From: Shewanella decolorationis S12
GTDB taxonomy: Bacteria > Pseudomonadota > Gammaproteobacteria > Enterobacterales > Shewanellaceae
NCBI RefSeq assembly: GCF_000485795.1
Contig: NZ_AXZL01000043.1
Coordinates: forward strand, 1 to 64,000
DNA: 64,000 bases
Reading direction: 5' to 3'
Shown here: positions 43,752-53,982 of the stretch, piece by piece
How the letters are laid out: the number at the start of each line of letters is the position of its first letter
Position numbering within the stretch: the stretch's first letter is position 1
The notes under the pieces: generated by a model
Told to the model about the DNA's origin: nothing
The model's input: the letters and a program-made list of their open reading frames with translations, nothing else
Database searches by the model: none
Made by a program: the position numbers and the translations under genes

Positions 43752-45680
43752 TTAATGGGTATGCTCCAGCGGTTGATCACTAAACATCATATCGAGACTC
43801 GCTTGGGTCTGTGGGTGATAACCACTGCGGGCCGCCAAATAAACGGTTTTTGCCCAATCATAGTACTCGCTGCTCGCGAGTTTTTGATACAAAGGCACAA
43901 TCAGCCTGCGCCGGCCAATCTCGGTTAAATGTTGTTTCAGTGCAGGTAGGACACTGTAATAACTGTTATCGAGGGCGAGGGCATACCAGGCAAAGGCGAT
44001 TTCATTATTGTGGGTGCCAGTAAAATGAAAGGCCTTATCTAACTCGGCTAATTGCTGCTCTGTGAGATTTAGCCTTGGCATTTCATTAATAAAGCGTAGC
44101 CATTGATGCACAGTCCAGCCCTGAGTGTTTAGCGCGCTGGCATCACGTTTGCCCTCTAACCACGCTTGGCGCTGGGCATCGATATCATCGAAGGCGTGTG
44201 AGTTCGGCGGCACTAAAAAGCTGGGTAAGCCTTGCCCCTCAACCCAAGTATCCACTTCAGATTCACTGACGATATTGGGATATTTTTGCAATAACTGCTG
44301 CGTGAGGTAACTACGGAACTGCTCCGTGGTAATACTTTGAAACGCAAAGTGATCGAAGTAGCTTTTCACAAAGGTGTCGAACCGTTCGCGGCCAAATTTT
44401 TGCTCGAGGAAGCGCAAAAATAATTGCCCTTTCACATAGGGGACGCCGCTAAAGGCATCGTCGGGATCGCGATCGCCTAAGTCAATATGCAGCACTGAAT
44501 CGCTGGCGGGTAACTCGGCTAATTCGGCCAACAGCTCTGAGTAACCAATGGTTTGCTCCATTAGAGCGCGGTCGCTGCCATAGAGATCTTCCATAATGCG
44601 GTTTTCCACATAGGTGGTAAAACCTTCGTTGAGCCAGAGATCGCGCCAGGTGGCGTTAGTGACTAAATTGCCCGACCAAGAATGGGCCAGCTCGTGGGCG
44701 ATTAAACTCACTAGGCTTTTATCTCCCGCGATGACCGTGGGGGTAATAAAGGATATACGTGGATTTTCCATCCCACCGAAGGGGAAACTTGGCGGAAGGA
44801 TCAGCAAATCGTATCGGCCCCAACGGTAATCGCCGTAGCGTTTGGCGGCGATGGCAATCATCTCTGGCGTATCGGCAAATTCTTTGCTGGCCTTGGCAAG
44901 CATTTCGGGCTCGGCCCAAATGCCTGAGGTGTCGTCTAAGGCGGCAAATTGCAGATGTCCTGCGGCAATCGCAATCAAGTAGGCTGGAATCGCTTGTGGC
45001 ATAGTGAATTGAGTTTGCGTCGCAGACACGCTCTCTCTATCGGCACTCATCACGACATTAATGCCTTGCTTGGCTGTGACAGTGGCGCTGTAGGTTTGGC
45101 GCACTGCGGGCGTATCTTGCAGTGGGATCCAGCTTCTGGCATGGATGGCTTGGCTTTGGCTAAACATAAATGGCCATTGCTTACCTTGGGTTTGCTCTGG
45201 AGTCAGCCATTGAATGCCTGATGGATTCTTGGAGGTATGATAATTAACTTTGACTTTAGCGACTCGCTCTTGAGGCAGATTGATGGTGAGCGCTGCGCCT
45301 TTGACCTTATCGGCTGCACCTAAACTAAAGGGCACGGATTGCCATTGGCCGTTTGCATTTAACATGCTGACACTGTTAATCGTAAGGTCACGTGTATCGA
45401 GCACCAGCACTTTTCCGGTCTGATGCCAATCCAGTTCGAGAATCGCGTCCCCCGAGAGTTGCTGCTGCGCAAAATCTACGTTTAATGCCAATGCGATGTG
45501 ATGAATGCTCACTTGCTGGTAATTGGCAAAGGTCAGCTCATCGGTGACAGAGTACATTTGGCTGGCGGTGACGCTGGCTAGGCTCGTATTCGGTAAGGCA
45601 TTGGCCGCATTGGCATATTGTACTAATGGCAGCAGCATCAAGAGTGCGCTGCTAATGAGGGTACGACGGGATAAAAACAT
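43752..45680 (-). CDS. M1-family zinc aminopeptidase (leukotriene-A4-hydrolase-like)
   Basis: An exported 642-residue metallopeptidase (signal peptide to about residue 25, QYANAANA). The zinc site is HELAH (329-333) with the third ligand Glu352 in LWLNEGFTTYVE, and the exopeptidase loop FGGMENP starts at 301. The C-terminal helical-repeat domain matches the LTA4H group. It should remove N-terminal residues from peptides in the periplasm. Alternatively it may be outer-membrane associated. It is monocistronic and convergent with the SlyD-like gene. Confidence 0.93.
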   Translation of the reverse strand: MFLSRRTLISSALLMLLPLVQYANAANALPNTSLASVTASQMYSVTDELTFANYQQVSIHHIALALNVDFAQQQLSGDAILELDWHQTGKVLVLDTRDLTINSVSMLNANGQWQSVPFSLGAADKVKGAALTINLPQERVAKVKVNYHTSKNPSGIQWLTPEQTQGKQWPFMFSQSQAIHARSWIPLQDTPAVRQTYSATVTAKQGINVVMSADRESVSATQTQFTMPQAIPAYLIAIAAGHLQFAALDDTSGIWAEPEMLAKASKEFADTPEMIAIAAKRYGDYRWGRYDLLILPPSFPFGGMENPRISFITPTVIAGDKSLVSLIAHELAHSWSGNLVTNATWRDLWLNEGFTTYVENRIMEDLYGSDRALMEQTIGYSELLAELAELPASDSVLHIDLGDRDPDDAFSGVPYVKGQLFLRFLEQKFGRERFDTFVKSYFDHFAFQSITTEQFRSYLTQQLLQKYPNIVSESEVDTWVEGQGLPSFLVPPNSHAFDDIDAQRQAWLEGKRDASALNTQGWTVHQWLRFINEMPRLNLTEQQLAELDKAFHFTGTHNNEIAFAWYALALDNSYYSVLPALKQHLTEIGRRRLIVPLYQKLASSEYYDWAKTVYLAARSGYHPQTQASLDMMFSDQPLEHTH

Positions 45681-46065
45681 ATAACCACCCAGTGTTGTGA
45701 TTCTTGTTATGGCGTAAAGCGTACTAGCCGTGAGCGGGCTTGCATCGCAGATGCGGGATTTTACTCGAACTGCTCTGCTTTGGGCACTTTAGCTGACACT
45801 AAAATGTAATTAAACTTTATCTAGACTGTGGGATTACCATTGCTAAATGGCTTGGCTAAGAGTCTATGCCGAGCGGATAAGGATTTGACGTAAGCGCACT
45901 CAAACCGAGCGATGTAGATTTTATGTCGATGGGTAGACCTAAGCTTGCTCAACCTATGGCGTGTCTGTGATCAACGGTAGTGCGAGTTTAAAAGTTCATC
46001 CTTGGCGAAATAACTTTGCTATCATGGCGCGTTTTAACAGTGACTATCACGAGAGCGGAATTGCT
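45681..46065. other. Intergenic region before the DUF3389 gene
   Basis: About 385 bases between divergent genes. A GTG-initiated frame extends the DUF3389 protein to 45961, but the added residues are not family-like. No clear operator or hairpin was seen. Confidence 0.4.
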
Positions 46066-46293
46066 ATGCTAGTGGAATTTTCTCAGGGTAAGTTGATTGC
46101 CACTGAATTTGAAGTGCAGATCCGGCTGAACATGGCCAATGTGGTGCTTCAAGCCGCGGCCGAAGACATCAGCCTTAGGCTGGAGCCCCCGATGATCATC
46201 GCCAATGGCGGCGGCGTGCGTTGGAGCATTAAATTAGATAACACAAATCAGCTCGACGCATTGCAAGCCCTCCTCGGCATTGATTATCTGTAA
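46066..46293 (+). CDS. DUF3389-family protein
   Basis: A 75-residue protein with the DUF3389 pattern (MLVEFSQGKLIATEFEVQIRL, then MIIANGGGVRWSIKLDN). The family is known only as short uncharacterised proteins of about 80 residues in Vibrio, Shewanella and relatives, which is why the ATG at 46066 is chosen over a GTG 35 codons earlier. It is a small beta-rich cytoplasmic domain. It lies 52 bases before the carboxylesterase and may share its transcript. Confidence 0.75.
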   Translation: MLVEFSQGKLIATEFEVQIRLNMANVVLQAAAEDISLRLEPPMIIANGGGVRWSIKLDNTNQLDALQALLGIDYL

Positions 46294-46345
46294 AGCGCTC
46301 GCGGGGCGAGAATAATAACTTTTGATTTATAAGGGATTTGTCAGT

Positions 46346-47011
46346 ATGACACTTGAACGTATTGTGATTGAGCCTCAAGTTGAGGCGACGGCGGCGGTGA
46401 TTTGGTTACACGGTTTAGGGGACTCGGGTGCCGGGTTTGCACCTGTAGTTCCAGCATTAGGCTTGCCAGCGGGACACAGTATTCGCTTTATCTTTCCCCA
46501 CGCACCTGAGCAAGCGGTGACCATCAACGGCGGCTACATTATGCGCGCTTGGTATGACATTAAAAGTATGGATTTGCACGATAGAGCCGATATGCAGGGC
46601 GTGATGGCCTCGGAGCAGAGTGTGCAGGCCTTGATTGACGAACAAATCGCGGCTGGTATTCCGAGCGAGCGCATCGTCTTAGCTGGTTTTAGCCAAGGCG
46701 GAGTGATGAGCCTGTTTACGGGATTACGTTATCCTCAAAAACTCGCTGGCATTATGGCACTTTCCTGTTATTTACCGACGGGTGATGTATTACCCAGCCA
46801 ATTAAGTGCCGCCAATGCGACAACACCTATTTTACATCAGCACGGTGAACAGGATGATGTGGTGCCATTATCCGCAGGTTTATTAGCGAAGAGTGCGCTA
46901 GAGGCGGGTGGATATTCGGTACAATGGCAAACGTATCCGATGCCACATTCTGTCATTCCTGTGCAATTAAAAGCGATTAGCACTTGGTTACTACAGTGTT
47001 TTGAAATGTAG
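46346..47011 (+). CDS. Carboxylesterase / lysophospholipase-like serine hydrolase
   Basis: A 221-residue small alpha/beta hydrolase of the phospholipase/carboxylesterase (EstB/APT1) family. VIWLHGLGDSGAGFAPVV gives the oxyanion region, Ser116 in GFSQGG the nucleophile, Asp in GEQDDVVP the acid and His in MPHSVIP the base. RFIFPHAPEQAVTINGGYIMRAWYDI is also characteristic. There is no signal peptide, so it is cytoplasmic and acts on short-chain esters or lysophospholipids. The ATG at 46346 follows AAGGGA. An upstream TTG is not needed. A terminator follows. Confidence 0.93.
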   Translation: MTLERIVIEPQVEATAAVIWLHGLGDSGAGFAPVVPALGLPAGHSIRFIFPHAPEQAVTINGGYIMRAWYDIKSMDLHDRADMQGVMASEQSVQALIDEQIAAGIPSERIVLAGFSQGGVMSLFTGLRYPQKLAGIMALSCYLPTGDVLPSQLSAANATTPILHQHGEQDDVVPLSAGLLAKSALEAGGYSVQWQTYPMPHSVIPVQLKAISTWLLQCFEM

Positions 47012-47030
47012 AAAATTCTAAATGCCTATA

Positions 47031-47072
47031 AAAACACCATGCGGTAAGAGGTTTTTTATCCGCTGGTGTTTT
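47031..47072 (+). terminator. Terminator after the carboxylesterase
   Basis: AAAACACCA-T-GCGG pairs with CCGC-TGGTGTTTT across a 15-base loop, with one bulge. T-rich sequence follows. Confidence 0.75.
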
Positions 47073-47374
47073 TTATTTAGAACAATTGGCAGCCAGGTGC
47101 GGTGGTGCTAACTTGCTTAAAAATAACGAATTAAATTTTTATTTTTAGTACAATTAACTTATAAAAAGAAAATGTCAAAATCAGCCATTTAGCTTATTTT
47201 TTATTTGAAACAAATCTGTCTTAAAAGTCGCCAAATATCCCACATTAAAGTCACGTTTATTAATAAAAATGACACAATTCATCTTTATTCTTTGGTATTA
47301 TGCGTGACGCGAGAGTTGATGGTGCTCGCACAATCTTTCTATGATAAAATAATTAAAATCAAGGGGTTGATGTA
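47073..47374. other. AT-rich promoter region of the 5'-nucleotidase gene
   Basis: About 300 bases of very AT-rich DNA with no ORF. It presumably holds the promoter. No clear Pho-box or CRP site was recognised. Confidence 0.4.
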
Positions 47375-49093
47375 ATGACAAATAAGCTTATTAAAGGATT
47401 GATTGCAACTGCTGTGCTGGCAGCGTTAGCAGGTTGTAATAGTGATGATGATAATAAAGTCCCTACAACCTGTGCCGAAGCGGGCAGTGCTTGTAAAACT
47501 TTTACCGTATTACACACCAATGATAACCATGGTCGTTTCTGGGAAAACAGTGATGGCGAATATGGTATGGCAGCGCGTAAAGCGTTAATTGATCAAATTC
47601 GTGCTGAAGTCAGTAAGAATGGCGGTCAAACATTATTATTGTCTGGTGGTGATATCAACACTGGTGTCCCAGAATCTGATTTACAGGATGCGATTCCTGA
47701 CTTTACCGGTATGAACAAAATTGGTTACGACGCAATGGCAGTTGGTAACCATGAATTTGACAACCCATTATCAGTATTAGATATGCAGCGTCGTTTAGCC
47801 GAATTCCCAATGCTGGCGGCGAACATTTATCGTAAAAACGCTGAGGGTGGTCAAGGTGAGCGTTATTTCGAGCCTTACAAAGTGTTCGATATTAACGGTC
47901 TTAAAGTGGCTGTAATTGGTTTAACCACAGAAGACACTGCCAAGATTGGTAACCCAGAATTTATTAGTGATTTAATTTTCACCGATCCTAAAGTGGAAGT
48001 GGCGAAAGTTATTAAAGAAATTAAAGACGCAAAAGCCGCTGATATTATCTTCGCAACGACTCACATGGGTCACTATGCCGATGCTCAAAACGGTAGCAAC
48101 GCCCCAGGCGATGTGGCGATGGCGCGTGCGTTAAATAAAGGTGATCTGCAAGTCGTTATCGGCGGCCACTCACAAAACCCAGTGTGTATGGAACCTGGTA
48201 GCGACAATAAGTCTTATGCCAACTTCAAACCTGGTGATGATTGCGCCCCAGATCAACAAAACGGTACTTGGATCATGCAAGCCCACGAATGGGGTAAGTA
48301 TGTTGGCCGTGCGGATTTCGAATACTTCAACGGTGAATTGCACTTAGCTAGCTACAAGCTGATCCCAGTGAACATGCGTAAACTGGACGAAGCTGGCAAG
48401 AAAACCACTGAGCTGGCTGGCACTAAGATTGAACCAGATGCTGAGCTAAAAGAGCTGTTGTCTTACTACCAAGAGAAAGGCCAAGCTAAGTTAGACGAAG
48501 TGATTGCGACTACTGATGCGCTGCTCGATGGTGAACGTGCGAACGTACGTAACAAGCAAACCAACTTAGGCCGCATGTTAGCCATGGCACAAAGCGGTAA
48601 AGTGTCTGCCGACTTTGGTGTGATGAACTCAGGTGGTGTGCGTGCTTCTATCCAAGCGGGCGACATTACTTACCGTGATGTGCTGACAGTTCAACCTTTC
48701 GGCAACATGGTCACTCTGAACGAAATGACAGGTACTGAAGTCGCGGCTTACTTAGGCGCTGTGGGCAGTATCCAAATCGGTTCGGGTGGTTATGCCCAGA
48801 TCACTGGCGTGAAAATGACCATCGACTGTGCAGCTAAGACTGCTAATATCAGCGAAATCAATGGCAAAGAGTTCAGTGCGACAGCTAGCTATAAATTCAC
48901 TGTACCTAGCTTTAACGCTGCAGGTGGCGACGGTTATCCAAAACTGGCTAGCCCAATCCAAACGGGTTACGTGGATGCGGACTTACTCTATTCATTCCTG
49001 AAAGAGAAGCAAGCAATCGTAGCTGCTGACTATAACCCAGTTGGCGACATTGTTTACGAAAACTCAAGCAGTGTTGAAGGTTGTAAGCTGTAA
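47375..49093 (+). CDS. Bifunctional 5'-nucleotidase / metallophosphatase lipoprotein
   Basis: A 572-residue surface or periplasmic enzyme releasing phosphate from nucleotides. It is a lipoprotein (lipobox LAGC, Cys21). The metallophosphoesterase domain shows VLHTNDNHGR (about 45-54), SGGDINTG and GNHEFDNP, which bind two metals. ATTHMGHY and VVIGGHSQNPV complete the active site. The C-terminal domain (from about residue 380) has NLGRMLAMAQ and the substrate-binding FNAAGGDGYP. All key residues are intact. It is monocistronic, between two clear hairpins. Extracellular DNA/nucleotide use by Shewanella is a fitting role. Confidence 0.94.
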   Translation: MTNKLIKGLIATAVLAALAGCNSDDDNKVPTTCAEAGSACKTFTVLHTNDNHGRFWENSDGEYGMAARKALIDQIRAEVSKNGGQTLLLSGGDINTGVPESDLQDAIPDFTGMNKIGYDAMAVGNHEFDNPLSVLDMQRRLAEFPMLAANIYRKNAEGGQGERYFEPYKVFDINGLKVAVIGLTTEDTAKIGNPEFISDLIFTDPKVEVAKVIKEIKDAKAADIIFATTHMGHYADAQNGSNAPGDVAMARALNKGDLQVVIGGHSQNPVCMEPGSDNKSYANFKPGDDCAPDQQNGTWIMQAHEWGKYVGRADFEYFNGELHLASYKLIPVNMRKLDEAGKKTTELAGTKIEPDAELKELLSYYQEKGQAKLDEVIATTDALLDGERANVRNKQTNLGRMLAMAQSGKVSADFGVMNSGGVRASIQAGDITYRDVLTVQPFGNMVTLNEMTGTEVAAYLGAVGSIQIGSGGYAQITGVKMTIDCAAKTANISEINGKEFSATASYKFTVPSFNAAGGDGYPKLASPIQTGYVDADLLYSFLKEKQAIVAADYNPVGDIVYENSSSVEGCKL

Positions 49094-49118
49094 TTCTTGA
49101 GCAAGTTATTTAATACCA

Positions 49119-49144
49119 TAATGCCACTCAACTGAGTGGCATTA
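49119..49144 (+). terminator. Terminator after the 5'-nucleotidase
   Basis: A perfect 12-bp stem (TAATGCCACTCA, two-base centre) followed by T-rich ATTATTT. Confidence 0.8.
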
Positions 49145-49529
49145 TTATTTATACCCATCACTATTTTTACTCTGCATTGGTTAATACCAAAATCAATTTC
49201 GCAAGATGATACATCTAGTGCTTATTGTTGCTGATTTGTTTTTATTTATTTTGTGTAAACATAAAATTATCAGGTGACTGTTATTTGTATCTTTTACATA
49301 CTTAATAACATGGTTGTATTTTATTTATCTAAACCATTGTTTGCTTATGTTTTAATTCTTATATTCCCTCCTGTTGTTTTGTCCTCTATGTAACAATTTG
49401 TTCTTTTGTTGTTATTTTTGATTGCGGCAATTTGCTGTAATTAACAATATTGATACGTCAAGGAAACTTGCAATTTAACTAGAATAACAACAAGTCGGGT
49501 TTTATAAATTAACCCTCCAGGAGAGATAT
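49145..49529. other. AT-rich leader of the broken TonB receptor
   Basis: About 385 bases of AT-rich DNA with no gene. It resembles in composition the long leader of the 945-residue receptor at 21.7-22.3 kb. A good GGAGAG site closes it before the ATG at 49530. Confidence 0.4.
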
Positions 49530-52178
49530 ATGCATCACCTAACGTTAGCAGCTAACGCTGTGCGGGCTAGTCTAATTACTATGGGTTCTGCTAGTGTTTT
49601 ATTTTCAGGAATAACGATAGCCGCAGAGGATAATACTAAAGTTGAGCGTATTGAAGTCACAGGCTCACGTATTAAACAGGTTGATATGGAAACGGTTTCT
49701 CCTGTGACTGTGATTAATGCCGCTGATATTGCTATGACGGGCGAAAAAACTGTCGCTGATGTATTAAATAATTCGGCTATTAATAGTTTTGGTTCATGGC
49801 GCGGTATTTCGGGATATGGTTCAGGGGCGAGTTCAACAAGCAATGTTAACCTTCGCGGTTTAGGCTCATCGGCGACACTGGTACTGCTCGATGGCCGCCG
49901 TATGCCTGGCACTAGTTCAAGTTCTGGTTCAGTTGCCGACACATCTTCTATCCCAATGGCAATCGTTGAACGTATTGAGATCCTGCGTGATGGCGCTTCT
50001 GCTGTCTATGGTTCTGATGCGGTTGCGGGTGTAATTAATATTATTACGAAGAAAGAGTTTGATGGTCTGCAACTTGATTACAGCACAGAACAACCGAGTG
50101 TTGATGGTGGTGATGCAAATCGTTTATCGATTGCAACGGGTTATAACACAGATAAGGGTAATATCACGTTAACCTATGAATATTATGATACCAAAGCGGT
50201 AATGGACCGTGATATTTGGAAGATGGATGATCCGAGTTATTCGGCCTACAGTGGTTTTAGTTCTGTGCCTAATGGTAGTTCGGCATCCGGTTGGTATAGT
50301 AATTCAGAAATCTGTGAGCAAACTGAAAATACCGTAGACACTACCGATGGTAATAATATTGGCCGCTGTTTATATAACCATGGCAATGTGACCAAATTAT
50401 TTGGTGACCAAACACGTAATTCAATTTTGTCGAATTTTTCCTATGAGATCTCCGATGGCATTCAATTTCGTGGCCGAGCATCTGCCTCTTTGGCTGAAAC
50501 TGAAACTTGATATGCCGGAACGCCAGTGTCAACTAATTATCCCGTGATGAGTGCGGATAACAAATATAATCCAATTGGCGAAGACATGACGCTTTATATG
50601 CGCTCAGCTCAAATTGGTGAGCGCGACACCTTAACAGAAACCAATAATGTTGATATTTTAGGTGGTTTTCTCGGAACGTTTGACTTAGGTAATGGTGTTG
50701 ATTGGGAATTAAATGCTCAGCATTCGCGTTCGACGACAAATTCATTTAATTACAACTTAATTAATGACGAAATCATTCAGCAAGCGATAGATTCTGAGCA
50801 GTATGATATTTTCAATACCTCGGGCATGAGTTACGCACAATGGAATCAACAAATGACCGAGTTGTATCGCAAAGCGGCTCATACAGGCGTGTATCAGGGT
50901 AAATTTGAGAGTACTCAGCTTGATGGATTAGCGTCAACTCTGCTTGTCGATAATGGCGATGTCTCCGTTGCTATGGTGGGTGGGCTTGAATATGAAATGA
51001 TCAAGTTTAAGCAAACCAGTGATCCTGAATCGGCCTCAGGTATTATTTCGGGCGGTTCTGGCGGCGATGATGTTGATGCAACCCGTGATCGAAGTGCAGC
51101 TTATTTAGAATTTCAAGTTGGATTACCGGCTAATGTCGAGTTTTCTGCCGCGGTTCGCTATGAGCGTTACGAGCAGGAAGGTTCGCTCACTGGCGCACAA
51201 GGGGCCGTGGTGAACTCCTCGACCTTCGACGCCGTGGTTCCTAAGTTTGGTTTAAGCTGGCGACCTGTTGACAGTCTATTATTGCGGGCCAGTTATGGTG
51301 ATTCCTTCCGTGCACCTAATATGAGTGAGATGTTCTCTTCGCAATCCTTAAGTTTTGAAAAAGCAGTCGATTCGCTGTGGTGTAACGAGCCAGGTAATGT
51401 TGATGCTATTTACTGTGCAACCAATAACCAGCACAAAACCTGGTATGGCGGTAATCCCAATCTCGAGGCTGAGGAGGGGAATTCACTCACGTTAGGTGGT
51501 GTCTGGAATGTCACTGATGATTGGAATGTGGAGTTATCCTACTTTTCAATTACCTATGACAATAAGATTGAATCGGTAGATGTCGACGATATTCTGCGTG
51601 ATGAAATCAAAAATGGCTCATCACCCTATGTTCATCGCGGTGCAGATGGCAAAATCGAATATATTGAAGCAGGCGTCCGTAACTTAGCGACGGTTGAAAC
51701 CTCAGGTATCGATTTTGTAACCGCCTATAATCTCGAAACTGCAATTGGTGACTTTAACTTCAAGCTGGATCTGACCCATGTGCTTGACTTTAAAAAGCAA
51801 GATAATGCTGAAGCAGAGATGATTGATTATGCCGGTACAACCGATTCACCCGATTGGCGTGGAAACTTGGCAACTAGCTGGAAATATGACGATTTTTCAG
51901 CAGCATGGACTGTGGTGTATATAGGTAGTCAATCTGCTGATTACTACAATACTTTAGAAGAGACAGACCGTTACGTCGATTACTCTCATTACTTTAAACA
52001 CAATATCCAGTTTGCCTATCAGCACGCTTATAACGGTTCAATCACCGTAGGGGTGAATAATTTGTTTGATGCCGATGCGCCAAACTATTACACCTATGCC
52101 GATTACCGTGATGTAAACGTTGGCCTCTATGATGTGTTGGGGCGTACTTATTATCTGAGAATTAATCAGAAGTTTTAA
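49530..52178 (+). pseudogene. TonB-dependent receptor interrupted by an in-frame TGA
   Basis: An 882-codon receptor reading frame with one stop, TGA at 50508-50510 (codon 327). Both halves are in the same frame and read through as one protein: signal peptide, VERIEVTGSRIKQ box, plug with LRGLGSSATLVLLDGRRMPG and GASAVYGSDAVAGVINIITKK, then a barrel ending YYLRINQKF. The codon was probably CGA or TGG. The second half cannot be made alone as a receptor, since it lacks plug and signal. It belongs to the same class as the receptor at 18814-21651. A terminator follows. A true recent null mutation, phase variation or a sequencing error are all possible. Confidence 0.85.
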
Positions 52179-52202
52179 GTTATCCCTCTCCCTGGATAAC
52201 TC

Positions 52203-52224
52203 AAACCTCCGCTTGCGGAGGTTT
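52203..52224 (+). terminator. Terminator after the broken TonB receptor
   Basis: AAACCTCCGC-TT-GCGGAGGTTT is a perfect stem followed by T7 on the plus strand, a textbook intrinsic terminator. Confidence 0.93.
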
Positions 52225-52252
52225 TTTTGCTTGTAGAATATATCGATGCTGC

Positions 52253-52612
52253 TTAATGACTCAGACGCAGCTCATGGCGATGCTCATGCAGATAATGCTC
52301 GGCGCAGCTGCTGCAACGTTGCTCGGTGGGATCTTGGGTCAAGCGCTCGGCTTCGATTTCGGTTTCGCAATCGGAGCACAGGCCGTATAAGCCTAAGTCG
52401 AGTTGACAAAAGGCGGCATCGAGGCGGTTTAAACGGCAAAATAGCGGATGTTCAGCGAGGTGACTTTGTGCCAGGCGGTCAATCAATTCGCCTAAGCTGA
52501 GGCTGGCATGATGTGCCCCAAGTATTTCAATAAACTGAGGGAGCGCGCCGATTTCCTTCCTTAGATTAGCTTCAAGCTCTGACAATTCTTGTCTGATATG
52601 GGTGGTGCTCAC
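52253..52612 (-). CDS. TraR/DksA-type zinc-finger protein
   Basis: A 119-residue relative of DksA/TraR that may bind RNA polymerase's secondary channel or act in zinc-limited conditions. The C4 zinc finger is C79-x2-C82 and C100-x2-C103 (CSDCETEI...CSSCAEHY). The N-terminal helices lack the usual DxxDxA coiled-coil tip of DksA, so ppGpp-like function is uncertain. The start is GTG. It is convergent with the broken TonB gene and has no operon partner. Confidence 0.85.
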   Translation of the reverse strand: MSTTHIRQELSELEANLRKEIGALPQFIEILGAHHASLSLGELIDRLAQSHLAEHPLFCRLNRLDAAFCQLDLGLYGLCSDCETEIEAERLTQDPTEQRCSSCAEHYLHEHRHELRLSH

Positions 52613-52775
52613 GTAAAATCGCCTGTTTTATCTGACTCTGGACATTCAGTCTAATAGTTCCACTATCAGCGACTATGATAAAGATCAAGTATCTGTGCGA
52701 TTTATGGGGATTAAGTGGTGGTTTACCTAAAAATTCACCACTTTCTCATGGGATTATCCTATGCGCTATCCACAG

Positions 52776-53723
52776 TTATTCGCAGAGACGCTGCTGCGCC
52801 TCTTCCAGCACCCGCACAATTTCCTCAGTGGTTTTATAGATGCGCAGCTCCCTAAACAGGGTGTCCGCCTCGGGGTATTGGCGATTTAAGTAACTAAACC
52901 ATTGCTTAATTCGCGCCGGATAATAATCACTCTTACGACCGCTCAGTTCACGTTGGGTGTAACTCAGCATCAAACCCAATGTATCTGCCCAGCTGTAGGG
53001 CGCCGCGCCAGTCTTAATGGTATCGGCAAGATTGGGCAGCGAAATCGCGCCGCGGCCAATCATAATGCTGTCGCAGCCTGTCACTTGCATACAACGCTTG
53101 GCATCCTCGCTGTTCCAAATCTCACCGTTGGCAATCACTGGAATGGGCAAACGCTCGCGCACTTCGGTGATGTATTCCCAGTAGGCGGGTGGTTTGTAAC
53201 CATCTACTTTACTGCGGGCATGGATTGCCAGCTCAGTCGCACCGGCTTCATACACGGCTAGCGCATTTTCCATAAACAGGGATTTGTCTTCGTAGCCTAA
53301 ACGAATTTTCGCCGTCACTGGATGTTCGGCGGGCACCGCTTGGCGCATCGCACGCACAATATCGTGAATGGTATTGGGGTACTGCAACAGTACAGCGCCG
53401 CCATTACTGCGATTGACCATCTTGGCAGGGCAACCAAAGTTAGCATCGACGCCGTGGGAGCCTAGCTCAATCGCCCGCATGGCATTTTCGGCCATGCAGT
53501 TGGGTTCTTGCCCTAAAAGCTGTACACGAACGGGCGTACCTGAGGGGGTAAAGCCACCATTAAGCAGCTCGGGACAGAGTTTAAGAAAGACTTTCTCTGG
53601 TAAGAGTTGGTCAACCACGCGCACAAATTCGGTGACGAGCAAATCGTAGGGGTTAATTGAGGACAAAATATCTCGCATTAAGTCGTCAACCACGCCTTCC
53701 ATCGGAGCCAAAATTACGCGCAC
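52776..53723 (-). CDS. dusC: tRNA-dihydrouridine(16) synthase
   Basis: A flavoenzyme that reduces uridine 16 of tRNA with NADPH. The 315 residues follow E. coli DusC closely: RVILAPMEGVVDDLMRDIL, YDLLVTEFVRVVDQLLP, the catalytic Cys98 in NFGCPAK, and PVIANGEIWNSEDAKRCM. The start is a GTG. The short N-terminus and the TEFVRVVDQLLP segment set DusC apart from DusA and DusB. It is monocistronic, divergent from the metallophore cluster by 259 bases. Confidence 0.93.
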   Translation of the reverse strand: MRVILAPMEGVVDDLMRDILSSINPYDLLVTEFVRVVDQLLPEKVFLKLCPELLNGGFTPSGTPVRVQLLGQEPNCMAENAMRAIELGSHGVDANFGCPAKMVNRSNGGAVLLQYPNTIHDIVRAMRQAVPAEHPVTAKIRLGYEDKSLFMENALAVYEAGATELAIHARSKVDGYKPPAYWEYITEVRERLPIPVIANGEIWNSEDAKRCMQVTGCDSIMIGRGAISLPNLADTIKTGAAPYSWADTLGLMLSYTQRELSGRKSDYYPARIKQWFSYLNRQYPEADTLFRELRIYKTTEEIVRVLEEAQQRLCE

Positions 53724-53982
53724 TGCAACAAACCCATATCCAGTTTCAAAGGGCGTGCATTCTATCCTATTGGACTGTGGTTACAAAGCATTGCGAGGGA
53801 AGGGCGATGACTGTTTTGAGTTATTTTTACGACTAAATTCTGCTTCCTATCAGCATATTTTGATTATTTCTGTGATTTGGTGATATTTTTTGAAATGAAA
53901 CCGAGATGGGGCGGGTCTTTTGCAGTAAGCCAGCTACAACACTGTTGTTGGCCACCATTCATCAAATAAAAGGAAGAAGCAT

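Noticed and set aside
50508..50510. TGA read as selenocysteine in the TonB receptor
   Set aside because: TonB receptors are not known selenoproteins and the residue is in a barrel/periplasmic loop with no catalytic role. A nonsense change is simpler.
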